Shown: piece after piece, positions 24,348 to 33,688 of the stretch | Layout of the letters: every line of letters begins with the position of its first letter | Position numbering within the stretch: the first letter of the stretch is position 1 | Origin: Steinernema hermaphroditum | Taxonomy: Eukaryota > Nematoda > Chromadorea > Rhabditida > Steinernematidae | Reading direction: 5' to 3' | DNA: 64,000 bases | NCBI GenBank assembly: GCA_030435675.1 | Contig: CM059623.1 | Span: 11,062,012 to 11,126,011 of the forward strand | Position numbers and translations under genes: made by a program | The notes under the pieces: generated by a model | Databases searched by the model: none | What the model was told of the DNA's origin: nothing | Seen by the model: the letters and a program-made list of their open reading frames with translations, nothing else

Positions 24348-25482
24348 ATGCCTCGTAGGCCCTCCTCCTCTTTCCCTTTCACACTTTGTTGTTTTTCAGG
24401 ACAACTACAGCATTTCACACAGATCGACCCTGCGAAGGACGCAAAGTCGCGCACATCCCAAAAACAGGAGCAGTTAGAATCAGGCAAGAACGCCTGGTAG
24501 GTCTTTTTTGGTAAGCGTTCCAGATCTGTTCGTTTTTAGGAATGAGAGAGAGGGCAGCACCGTTGACGATGGCGACGCCGTCGATCGTGAATTCTACCGT
24601 CGCTTCGCCGTCGACCGAAAGATCGTACTGACTCCATCGTCTGCCGATTTCCTATTCGTATGTTTCTTTTTTGAAAGGCAGGGGATGAAAACATGCCGTT
24701 CAGCACCTGGAGCGACCGCAACAAGGCACTCTAACAGGTGGAGAGCTCCCGATCCTGCCCGTGTACGGCTGGCGGTCAGTCTCTGGAACCATGATGGATC
24801 GATACTTGGCTGCTGGCCCTTTAAAGGTGGGCGGAGCCGCACATGATATTCATCGTAGCCATTCAGGACCTCGTGTTCCACCGCGGGTTCAAGCTGGGAC
24901 GCGATCATGTGGCAATACCTCCAAACTGCTCGCTTCCGATTGCTGTCTTGCTCGCCACTCCGAGCAGCCGCCACATGGCGAGTGACCAGCGTGAGCTTCT
25001 AGAACATCTCCAGAACCTTTGCCGAGCGCATTACGGCAATGATGAAGACGCTGAGGCGATCGAGAATAGCCTTCGAACGATTCTGGATTTGTTGTCCCAT
25101 CCCGAAACCGAGCAGGTGGGTTCCACCTTTTTCTGTGTCATGTCACGGCAGATTTAGATGCGCTCTACGCTTATGGTAGCGATTATGCGGAAGAAGAAAC
25201 CGCAGCAAAATGACATGGCAGATCTGCTCGCCTACGCCGGGAGGCACATCAACATGGAGTGGGTAAGCTTGTGAACCCATGAATTGTGGCTAAAGATGAT
25301 TACAGGACCAAGCGGCGTCGGTGATAGAAGCGCTTCGGAATCACGACTGCCTGCAGAAAACTCCGTCGGAGCATCTGCGCCAGCGCCTTTCTGATTTTCT
25401 TCGTGAAAAAGGGCGTATTCGGCTCATCGATGTTCAGCGCATCGCCATTTCCTCGAGGAAGCAGTGGGGGAGCAAAAAATAA
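24348..25482 (+). CDS. Unrecognised 291-residue intracellular protein
   Basis: Seven exons: 24348-24354, 24400-24496, 24540-24657, 24704-24826, 24867-25115, 25158-25262 and 25306-25482. All introns are 40-46 nt with GT-AG ends, and the total of 876 nt is exactly in frame, which supports the model. The first exon carries only ATGCCTC. The protein has a charged N-terminus, an acidic patch (EGSTVDDGDAVDREFYRRF), a Gly/Pro-rich middle (GELPILPVYGW) and a helical Glu/Arg/Lys-rich C-terminal half ending RKQWGSKK. There is no signal peptide or membrane span. No family is recognised. It converges on the membrane-protein gene ending at 25557, 74 bp away. Confidence 0.7.
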
Positions 25483-25556
25483 GGACAAACCAGTCATGAT
25501 CGAGTAATTTATGACGTCTTTGCTAGTAGAATATACAATTAAGTGACGAGTTAGAC

Positions 25557-26140
25557 TCACAAATCCCCAAGAACAAACCTTTCGAGGGCTGCGAAGTAGT
25601 TGTAGCAGCGGCAAACAACAGAGAAAAACCAAACTATGGCAATAAGCGCTAAGTGAAATTCGGTGTGGAAGTCATTGAAATCAGCGCCTGAACGATTCGT
25701 GGTGAAGACTGCAATAATCTGCTCACCGTTGAGGGTCTCCTTCACTTGAAACAAATTGAAGATGATGGAGAGGTTCGCCAGAATCAAGCTAAAGCAGATG
25801 ATGCCGGCGTATCCGAGTACGATGAGGAATGGGAGGCTTAAAACAACATATCTTAAAATCGATGGGTAGACACTCACAGAAGATAGCGATTATTCTGCAT
25901 GAGTCCTTTGATGCCGAAGGTGACCGTCACGGCGACAATGTGGAGAACGCAGATCTCGATGATCTGCGGGGCATTCAGATGCAGACGGGAGTTCTGGAAG
26001 ATGCACACTGTTCTGGCGACGGCGAGAAGAAAGGTTATGAGAAACAACGAGGCGGTTCCCGTCTTGATATGCACGAGGCCGCAGAGGCACGAGTAATTCC
26101 AGTGGTCGAACGTCGGATGAGACGAAGGCGCTTCGGACAT
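25557..26140 (-). CDS. Four-span membrane protein, copy 1
   Basis: Two exons, 26140-25878 and 25836-25557, with a 41-nt intron give 180 residues. Four hydrophobic segments are visible, at about residues 30-50, 60-85, 88-112 and 145-170. A Cys-rich start (WNYSCLCGLVHIKTG) recalls nematode four-span proteins related to LAPTM; that relation is tentative. Just upstream of the ATG is ttttcag at about 26170-26176, a likely spliced-leader acceptor. An inverted near-copy begins at 63581. Coding sequence and 5' flank match closely, whereas the introns differ. The last exon could continue past a gtgagt at the stop, but that would run into the neighbouring gene. Confidence 0.75.
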
Positions 26141-26208
26141 TTCGCTATTCCGATATTTGAGGAAATTCTGAAAAGTATCAAACTAAAGGACACCAATGAA
26201 CACGAAAA
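25722..26208. repeat. Inverted duplication, arm 1
   Basis: This arm matches the reverse complement of 63511-64000, including the four-span gene's first exon, part of its second, and about 70 bp of 5' flank. The distal arm is cut by the window end. Confidence 0.8.
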
Positions 26209-26528
26209 TTATAACGTTGTCCACGTGGGTAGACAATCCACCAAGTACACAAGATTCACGCACCAGGATATGGGCAAATTGAGATGGCTTGGTTGATTGA
26301 GCTGCAAGCTGGCTGTTCACGCCAACTCCACAGGAGTTGATTCCTCAGGCATATCGCTGTGAGGACTGCACTCACCTTCGTGGAGGGGACATACAACGAA
26401 GAACGGCGAAGTACGCGTTCCCCGACAGCATCTTGGAACCCAGTGTCTAACGAAGAATCGCTTCAGACACATTGCATGACCTTCAAACGCCATTCGCCTA
26501 CACTGAACTGAATTGGTCGGTCGGTCAG
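26141..26528. promoter_or_regulatory. Shared upstream region between divergent genes
   Basis: This is a 388-bp space between the four-span gene (minus) and the Rho-like gene (plus), so promoters for both directions should lie here. The part nearest the minus-strand gene (to 26208) is conserved in the second copy at 63.5 kb. I see no clear core-promoter motif. Confidence 0.45.
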
Positions 26529-27830
26529 ATGATCGTCGACGCGAAGCTGGAGCGGAAACACGTGAAGTGCGTCGTCGTCGGCGATGCCAAGGTTGGTAAG
26601 ACGTCGCTGATCGTAGCTGCGGTCAACAAGGAGCTCCCAACGGCCGAGGATATGAATGAACCTCCAGGCGTGCATCGGAAGGTCATCTACGTGAAGAATC
26701 ATCGCCACGAAGTTGATGTATTGCTTGGCTCTGCGGAGTTCTCGTTCTACATTTTCTTTCAGATCTACGACACCGGATCAGACGAGAGGCACCGTATCGC
26801 TTCCTACACCAAGGCAGACGTTATCATGCTTTGCTTTGCCACTAGCGACTACAGATCTTTCCGAAAGACCCGCAAAGAGGTGAGTTGACTCTTCCCCTCT
26901 ACTGTACCTACTGAGATTTTCAGTGGGCACAGGAGATTAAAGAATACTGCCCGCAGAAGCCGTTCATTGTCGTTGGCACGAAGACTGACATCCGAGAGGA
27001 ACTCCGCGATCCGACAGATGTCGATTTCATCGACGATTTAAAGGCCGCTCGCATGGCAAAGCAACTGGGAGCCAACTACTATGTGGGATGCTCGGCTATG
27101 TCGATGGTGAGCTTCTCTTATCAGCAGGGTAACTGGAATCTTCCAGACGAACACAGAGAAAGTCTTCGAGATAGCCGTGTTGGCGACAAAGGAAATCTCT
27201 CATTGTCTCGACAGGACAGACGTCAAAGGCGCCAGTCAGTCAGTCGTCGAAACCGTCGTCGGACTACTGCCAAAGCCCGATCTTTCTGCCATCTCAGACT
27301 ACAATCCGGTAGAGTTCTCGAAGCGTTGTGCACCCGTCTTCAAGCAGACGTTCATCAACTTACGCGAGTGCTGGAGCAACCCTAAGGCGTTCACATCAAC
27401 TAAACGAAAGGTTGGCCAAGAGAGGACAGTTTGTCTTCCACGATCTTTCTCATTCCAGGTAGCTCTCTTCCTGCCCTGTCTGTCATCTTTCATTCCCATT
27501 GACGAAGAAGAGCATCAAGTGCACATCGAAACTCCACCGGCGCCAGGACAACCTGAAAAAGCGCCGAAGTTGATTCGAGACTCGGCAAATCAAGCAGGGC
27601 CCTCAAACTCGACTATGTCCCACGTGAGCACTGAGGAGTTGGATATGGACACGAAGTCAGTGCATGATGCGACGAACCAAAGTGGAAGAGATACGTTTGA
27701 GCATACTGTAAAGCTAGAGGAAAAGGAAGAAAGAGAAAAGACGAAGAAGGAGCAAGACGAAGCCAAGAAAAAGGAGGAGCGAAATGGAAACTGTGTCAAT
27801 GAGAAGAGCACGAACTGTATGATCCAATAA
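26529..27830 (+). CDS. Atypical Rho-family GTPase with long tail and CaaX box
   Basis: Exons 26529-26717, 26763-26879, 26924-27106, 27147-27410 and 27459-27830 give 374 residues. Every junction is phase 0. Seen: P-loop GDAKVGKT (residues 18-25), a G4-type TKTD (121-124) with preceding VVG, a G5-like CSA, and a C-terminal CMIQ that fits a prenylation box. The G1 context (KCVVVGD) and TKxD are Rho-like. The usual DTAGQE switch II is replaced by DTGSDERHR, and the switch I PTVF motif is missing, so normal GTP hydrolysis or effector binding is doubtful. After the G domain come about 200 extra residues, the last part rich in Glu/Lys. The start is the first in-frame ATG. The intron at 27411-27458 could be retained (it is in frame). 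Confidence 0.82.
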
Positions 27831-28033
27831 ACGCTTTAGCCTTTCCATGTTTCCCAGTTCCTCACAGTATCTCTGCAGTGAATCAGTTTTATGTACAACA
27901 TATAAAACTCTGTGAGGGAAGAACAAAATGTACATTAGCTTTCGCAAACAGTTAATACCCAACAACAAAGATCAAAAGAACCCACGGACGCAACAGACTA
28001 CTAGGAGAAGAGATCAGAATTCAAGCACTCAGC

Positions 28034-29875
28034 TTAACTCGTAGGAGGCGGTGCGCGAGCACGGTTGTTGCTACAGCGAATGTAGGAGACGAAGAACACC
28101 GTAACCAGCAAAAGCAGGATAATGGCTTCGCGGTCGGTATATTGCGGGTAGAAGACGACAAACGACCACAGGAACGCGATCTTCACTGAAACAATCAGAA
28201 TCATTAACACAAAATCCAGCGCCACTCGACGCACCTGTGAAAAGAGTGCCAAGATAGGCTTCCGGGCGGAAGAATGGGATCCGCATCGAGTTCGCTGCTC
28301 GGTCCGAGGCTGCCGCTACTTCATCCACGTCGCCAACCTCCTCAGGGGGACCGAGGACAAAGTTGTGGACGCGCTGGTAGGCGTGGAACAGAAGATTGGT
28401 TACGTATTGGACGGACGGGATAGCCATAACGCGACGAAGGTGCGGCTCGAGCACATGAAAGAAGGTCGTGAGCAGATACCAAAAAGGAGTCAGAATCGGT
28501 CGCAGAATCATAGAGCCCGTGGAGAGAATCGCCGCGAAAGAAGGCGAAGGCTCTAAAATCGCAACGTTGAGGTGGTTAATTCGATAGGTACTTGCCGTTA
28601 ACCATGGATTCGGGAGTAGGAGGAGTGTCTTCGGTGGCAGAGGAGTGATTCGGCTGTGCGTAAGGGACGCTTCCGACGTGACAGTGGACAACGCAGTCAT
28701 CGTGCAATCCGTAGGACTGCAGCGATCGAGCATCATCGCGAAGCAGTTGGCCTTGGTAGATTAGTCGGACGACGCGTCCGGAATCTACAGATTCAGTGAA
28801 GAAGTTCCTGCAAAAATATGGTGAATGATTTTCGAGAAGTGTGCCAAAATAAAAAGGCGTCTCCTAAACATCTATGCAGTTTTGTCTAAACGCAGCCTCA
28901 CGACCCTTAGAAATCGTTTAAAAAGAACTGCGAACAATTGACTAACAGACATCACGCTGCAAGCTGCAAAAAAGTTGTTTTAGGAGCGGTTTACTTCCAA
29001 GACACAAAAATGCGAAAATCTTGATGGTGCAGGCTCCCTGCACTGAATGAACAATTGATTTCCGTAAAAAGCAGTTGAACTCACTTCTTGAAATCGCCAA
29101 CGGTGGTGCTCAACCAAGTGCGCACTTGTCGTTGGGTGTCGTCGAGGAACTTCAAGCGGATCGTCGAAAGCGTCGCTGTCCTCTGCGCGGCAGAATTCTC
29201 GGTTTCCACGGAATCCGTCATCGCAGTATGCGGAGAAACTGAAATGGCGTCGAGTAAGTGTCAGTGGCGATGGAGACGTCGCATCACAACACGAGCGTCC
29301 AGACGATCAGACACCACCACGGCGCGAGATCGTCCGATCATAAACAACGCGACCACAGGAAAGTTGTTCGAGAATCAATCGTTTCGGGCTTTACCTGGAG
29401 GCAACGAAGCCAACGACGTGCTCGGCATCTGCGCCGGCGTCGGAATTGGCGTCGGCGGACGGTGTTCCAGCACGATCGCCTCGATACCGCCGTCTGTGTC
29501 TGTAGACGAGTCTGGACCATCGCCATCGTCATCGCTGTCTAAGTCCGAGTCGGCCTCGACGGCGCCGGATCGGTTTCCAAGCCGCGCGAACATGTCGTCT
29601 ACCGTACTCGAACTGGTCGAGGTGCTACGACTCTGTGAGAGGAAGATCTGCTGGGGAGTGTCTGAGTTAGGGGAGCCCACGTGCTGCTCCGCTTCACGAT
29701 TATGCGCCAGCGCCATCACGACAGCCGTCGCAATGGCGCGATTGTTCGTTCTCTCGGAGACCAATCTGTGCACCAGGTCCGTATCGTCATTTTCGCCTTC
29801 CGGAGGCAGATCCAGCTGATGGTACACATATGCTATTTCGTTGTTTTCGTCGGGCAATCTAAACCACGGAGTCAT
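28034..29875 (-). CDS. TMUB-type transmembrane ubiquitin-like protein
   Basis: Five exons: 29875-29395, 29238-29085, 28807-28596, 28552-28235 and 28185-28034; 438 residues. Residues about 187-255 are a ubiquitin-like domain (RLKFLDDTQRQVRTW, VRLIYQGQLLRDD, CVVHCHV) that closely follows vertebrate TMUB1/2. The C-terminus has two or three hydrophobic spans, ending ARAPPPTS. TMUB proteins act in ER-associated degradation and related membrane trafficking. The N-terminal 160 residues are acidic and low complexity. The third intron uses a GC donor (gcaagt at 28595); the alternative GT site gives an immediate stop. The N-terminal membrane segment found in vertebrate TMUB is not in this frame, but the cistron just upstream encodes one. 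Confidence 0.85.
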
Positions 29876-29897
29876 CTAAGCGGCCATGAGACACATC
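29876..29897 (-). promoter_or_regulatory. 22-bp intercistronic gap with trans-splice acceptor
   Basis: Between the stop of the upstream cistron and the ATG of the TMUB gene there are only 22 bases, ending in ccgcttag directly before ATG. This is the layout of a nematode operon with spliced-leader addition at the second cistron. Treating gtgag...cttag as a 26-nt intron would instead create an immediate stop. Confidence 0.5.
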
Positions 29898-30794
29898 TCA
29901 CTGATTCGCCTCGGTTCTGATAGTGGCCGGCGTTTGAATCACCACCGTTGTTGTGGAAGTGAGGGGCAAAGCCCGTTGTGCTTCGTGTCGATGCTGGGCC
30001 TCATGCTCTTCTTGGTAGCCACCGGTGTTTTCGAAGGAACGCTGATGTGGCGTTATCGGCATAACCTGAAAAAACTAAAAGTCGAAGCCGAGATTGCACA
30101 GGGACGACATGGGGCCTTACGTCGACTGTTCGTCGATTTCTGTAGGTGTTCAGGCGAACGAGCCATCCGTAGTAGTGCAGCGGTCTTCGTATGGTGGCTT
30201 TCCAGGCGTAAACGAAGATACATGCGACGATGATACCAATGAAAATGGTGTAAAGCTGAAATTCGAAGCAGTTAGGCGCTGAATGTAACTTGGTTTCGGA
30301 ATCTCTGGGTGATTCGTTGGAGAATGATAAAGTGAAACATGTTTTTTAAATGAAAAATGAAGAAGCGGCTCATGATTACGGTGGATTGAACGTGCTTTCT
30401 CGTGACATAAGACAGCTGGAGAGGCAGAAAAAGGAACCATAAATCGACGTGTTAGATTTCGCAACTTCTTTCATAAACAGATCTCTCGCAAAACTGGATT
30501 CGACTACATAGAGCAGAAACTACACTCTAGGATAAGCAAAGGAAGCGATCATTGAAAAGAATCGCATTAAATATCGAATAAAAACTGAAGAAATGGAGGG
30601 TTCTCGCTGAAAATCACATTCCAGCGAACTCAGCTGATTGCTGCAAGTCAAAACCAGTTCAAGGAAGCCACAAAATGAAAAAAAAACAGTCAAGTTTCGC
30701 AGTGAAATGTGTATATTTCGCATTTTCAAAGAAGAAGACTCACCTGGGTACTGGCGAAGTAGCGAACAACATGGACAATATTAACGAGAGCCAT
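29898..30794 (-). CDS. Small membrane protein upstream of TMUB
   Basis: Exons 30794-30744, 30255-30121 and 30065-29898 give 117 residues; all junctions are phase 0. The first intron is 488 bp, the second 55 bp. The N-terminus MALVNIVHVVRYFASTQ runs into a hydrophobic span (LYTIFIGIIVACIFVYAW) and then a basic, polar tail rich in His/Glu/Gln/Thr. I do not recognise the family. The ATG directly follows an acceptor-like catcctag. The next cistron, a TMUB homologue, starts 22 bp after this stop, so the two are probably co-transcribed. Confidence 0.65.
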
Positions 30795-30832
30795 CTAGGA
30801 TGGGGCGCTGGAGCGTGAAAAGCCGTTGGATT

Positions 30833-31054
30833 TCACTGAAACGAGAGCGAATGGGCTGAATAATCGGGTGACACGCGCCTCATCACCGAATTCGCTAATC
30901 GATAAACACGCAACAAAACATCGAAGAAGAAGAGTTCCTCCCCGGCGGAGCTGCTGGCGCCGAAGAGCCCGGCGACCCGGCGGGCATCATAATTAGTCAC
31001 GGCGACGGTCGGCCGCGAGGCGGCCACCGTTCGAGCCGCCGGAGAGGAAGCCAT
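30833..31054 (-). CDS. Possible 73-codon GC-rich ORF
   Basis: The frame beginning MASSPAARTVAASRPTVAV has strong G/C third-position bias like real exons here, and ends SAHSLSFQ, stop. It lies just upstream of the small membrane-protein gene. It could be a short protein, an upstream exon, or a GC-rich promoter. There is no family or splice evidence. Confidence 0.28.
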   Translation of the reverse strand: MASSPAARTVAASRPTVAVTNYDARRVAGLFGASSSAGEELFFFDVLLRVYRLANSVMRRVSPDYSAHSLSFQ

Positions 31055-31920
31055 TCGCTTTCGACGACATTCACGCACCGTTGGCGGTGGTGGATTCGCC
31101 ACGGGGTCCGCTCGACCCGTCAACGTGGGTGGTCGTTCGCAGTGATGTGACACAATTCGAAAATGAGCTGTTTTGATTGTGAGTAGGCGACTGAAAGTGA
31201 TCGAAGTATGATTAGAACGTGCGCTATAACAAAAACGACGGATTCCAATCATTTTCAGATGCTTTTTCAAATGAAAACTCAGTGTCTATGTCTGTAGTCG
31301 TGCTTCTATTCTTTTGTCATAAATACTTTGTACACAAGATATCTGTCTCGTCAGTTTCCATGCTCCTCCGTCTCGTCTAGAAGTCGTCGGAGTGTGGAGT
31401 TCGCCGAAGAGCGATGTGACACAACGGCCTACTCCATTAGTCAGCTGAAAATTTAATGTAGCGAAACGGAGTCGCGGTCAGAGAGCGCATAAACAGCCAT
31501 ATTGACGACTTTAATCTGTTGATAGGGGAGGGGTGCAACACGGAACAGAAGCTGAACGGTTAACTGTCGCCGTCCACGACGACAAAATAAAGCAAACGGA
31601 GATGATAACAGGACACCGACAAGCTGTCAATCCCCGAATGCAGGGGAATTCGTTGAAAAAATCAATGGTGTGGTGTAATACATTCTCATTTAACGTTTAT
31701 GGGGAACATTCCCTTCGTGTAATGGCTGATTTCTTAAGTGGCTGCTTATGACAACCCTTCGAGGTCCTGTGGTGGTTCAAGCAATGTTGGCCTACCGTAA
31801 TATGACATCACTTCTTCGCCACTGTCCCAAAACGATGCTAACTTGGCATCGCCTTTGCCAAAGATCTCCCTTATAAGATGCGTTTACGGTCGTCTCCACA
31901 CCTAACCAACTCATCTCACA
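31055..31920. other. Intergenic, no gene seen
   Basis: This stretch lies between divergent genes and should contain the promoter of the RRM gene at 31921. No repeat or RNA gene is recognised. Confidence 0.5.
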
Positions 31921-32697
31921 ATGGCTTCTTCTTCTCAGATTCAAGGCCGTACTCCCCACACCACCGAATACGACAAAGAGAAGAACTTGTTCGTAAAGAA
32001 CCTTGGCCAAGACCTTCGGCAAGAGCACCTCCACATGCTCTTCCGCCAATTCGGCACCATCACCAGCTGTACCATCGCTAAAGACGAGTTCGGAAACTCC
32101 AAAGGATTCGGATTTGTCGCCTATGAGAAACGGGAAGAGGCCGCGGCGGCCATGGACATGATGAACGGTAGTATGATCTTCAACGCGCGGGTGATCACGG
32201 TGGTGAAGGCGCAGAAGAAGGGCGAACGCGTAGAGATGCTGAAGGCGAGGAAAGAGTCGGCCGTATTTGTCACCAACCTCTTGAAAACACTCAAAGACGA
32301 CGAGATCAAGACGATCTTCTCGGAGTACGGAGAAGTCCTCGCCGTGAAGAGGTCGAAGTTCCCCGATGGAAAGCCGAAGAAGCATGCGATCGTCATCTTC
32401 AAGGAGCCTGCCGACGCCAGAACAGCCATCGAACGGGCCAGCGGACAGGTCGTTCGAAACCTGGTCATCCAAGTGGAGATGGCCCGTGAGAGGACTCCTT
32501 CTCCGCCGAGCACTCCTTCTCCATCAGTTACTCCTCCTCCATCAGTTACTCCTCCTCCACCCATGGGATTGCAGTATCCCCCCGTCCATCCTGCCCTCTT
32601 TCACCAGTACATGACCCAAATGGCGATGATGCAACAGCAGATCATGGCTCAGCAGTTCGGTCAAGGGAGTCGTCCTCAAGCTACCCCATCCCAATAG
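31921..32697 (+). CDS. Intronless two-RRM protein, PABP-like
   Basis: A single 258-codon exon from ATG at 31921. RRM A (about residues 23-100) has NLFVKNLGQDL and KGFGFVAYE. RRM B (about 112-185) has AVFVTNLLKTL and HAIVIF. The linker AQKKGERVEML matches the conserved sequence after RRM3 of cytoplasmic poly(A)-binding proteins. The C-terminus is Pro/Ser/Thr-rich (TPSPPSTPSPSVTPPP repeats), then Met/Gln-rich. It is less than half the length of a canonical PABP (about 630) and lacks the MLLE domain. The lack of introns in a gene neighbourhood full of them suggests a retrocopy. The likely role is binding of A-rich RNA, by family inference. AATAAA is at 32742. Confidence 0.85.
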   Translation: MASSSQIQGRTPHTTEYDKEKNLFVKNLGQDLRQEHLHMLFRQFGTITSCTIAKDEFGNSKGFGFVAYEKREEAAAAMDMMNGSMIFNARVITVVKAQKKGERVEMLKARKESAVFVTNLLKTLKDDEIKTIFSEYGEVLAVKRSKFPDGKPKKHAIVIFKEPADARTAIERASGQVVRNLVIQVEMARERTPSPPSTPSPSVTPPPSVTPPPPMGLQYPPVHPALFHQYMTQMAMMQQQIMAQQFGQGSRPQATPSQ

Positions 32698-33129
32698 AGG
32701 GAGGTAACTGTTTTCTGAAAACTGTGGTTTTTATATTGAACAATAAATTTTCCACAACACATATTGCCTTCGCGTCTTACATCATGGAAGACTTCAAGAG
32801 GCTCTACTTCGAGCGTTCCTTCGGTGCTTAGCGCTTCTGTATGACGACGCCTCAAGGGTTGCGTTCGCGTCAGCGATTGCTGCGTCCCTTTCTTGTGTTG
32901 TCTTTTGGATTCTTGCTGAACTGTAAGGCGATGAACTTTTCAAGGATTTTCTACCGTAGAGCCGCTATGAAACACCCAGAAACACTGTGAACTTGTTCCG
33001 GAAGGCTCTTCTCCATCATGGTTTTGGCCAGGATTTCTGGACATGGGAACCCTGAGCTCGTCTCAGTGGAAGAAAATCAGGGTGGGTGGCCCGGACTTCG
33101 TGCATTTTCGTCATTAATCGATATCTCAA
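32698..33129. other. Intergenic, 3' UTR and upstream sequence
   Basis: This contains the poly(A) signal of the RRM gene and no further gene that I can support. Confidence 0.5.
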
Positions 33130-33660
33130 ATGCCTATTGCTATTCCCCGTCTTCTGAGTCTCTGTTTGAAGCCCGCCAAGTTCTTCGGAGTTTTCTTCGG
33201 CGGCGTCTACATCGGAGTCGAACTCAGATGCAAAGAAGGTGTTCTCGGCTACCATGTGCTCACATTCACCGGAATCTCAATGCAACCGACACTCACTCCT
33301 ATCAAACCAAGACTGTTGGGAAGGCATGTCAACAGATGTCGTATCAGAAGAGGCGATATTGTATGTATTCTTGTACCTCACCCAGCCGGAAATGGCGAAA
33401 TGAAGACTGCAATCAAGAGGGTGATCGGTCTCCCAGGAGAAGAAGTGTGGAACGACAGAAAGGAGGCATGGGAACCTGTGCCCGAAGGTCATGTTTACGT
33501 CCTTGGAGACAACAGAAAGGTTTCGAGGGATTCGAGACGCTATGGAGCTGTCCCGATAGAGAACATAAAAAAGAAGATTGTCCTTCAATATCGTCCTTTG
33601 AAGCTGAGTTTAAAATATAAGGAAAGTGATGACTCTTCTATCGTACGACAAAAACAATAA
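33130..33660 (+). CDS. immp-2: Mitochondrial inner membrane protease subunit 2
   Basis: One exon, 176 residues, a usual length for IMMP2L/Imp2. It is an S26-family signal peptidase: a short membrane span near residues 16-31, the catalytic serine in GISMQPTL (Ser50), the catalytic lysine in IKRVIGLPGE (Lys96), and the conserved GHVYVLGDN...SRDSRRYG block. It cleaves sorting signals from proteins in the intermembrane space as part of the IMP complex. The poly(A) signal AATAAA (33656-33661) overlaps the stop codon. It converges on the minus-strand DB gene, whose stop is only 28 bp away, so the 3' UTRs must overlap. Like its neighbour at 31921, it has no introns. Confidence 0.92.
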   Translation: MPIAIPRLLSLCLKPAKFFGVFFGGVYIGVELRCKEGVLGYHVLTFTGISMQPTLTPIKPRLLGRHVNRCRIRRGDIVCILVPHPAGNGEMKTAIKRVIGLPGEEVWNDRKEAWEPVPEGHVYVLGDNRKVSRDSRRYGAVPIENIKKKIVLQYRPLKLSLKYKESDDSSIVRQKQ

Positions 33661-33688
33661 ATTTATGTATGTACACTCGAAAGCACAT

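Noticed and set aside
24703..24720. Alternative exon start at gaaag|GCAGGG (24681) in the 291-residue gene
   Set aside because: It would need a 20-nt intron and runs into a stop; the acceptor at 24703 keeps the frame with a 46-nt intron.
27299..27811. Minus-strand Ser/Phe-rich frames
   Set aside because: Antisense of the Glu/Lys-rich tail of the Rho-like GTPase.
29876..29901. Reading gtgag...cttag as a 26-nt intron fusing the small membrane protein to TMUB
   Set aside because: The fusion gives CAA TGA, an immediate stop, so the two must be separate cistrons.
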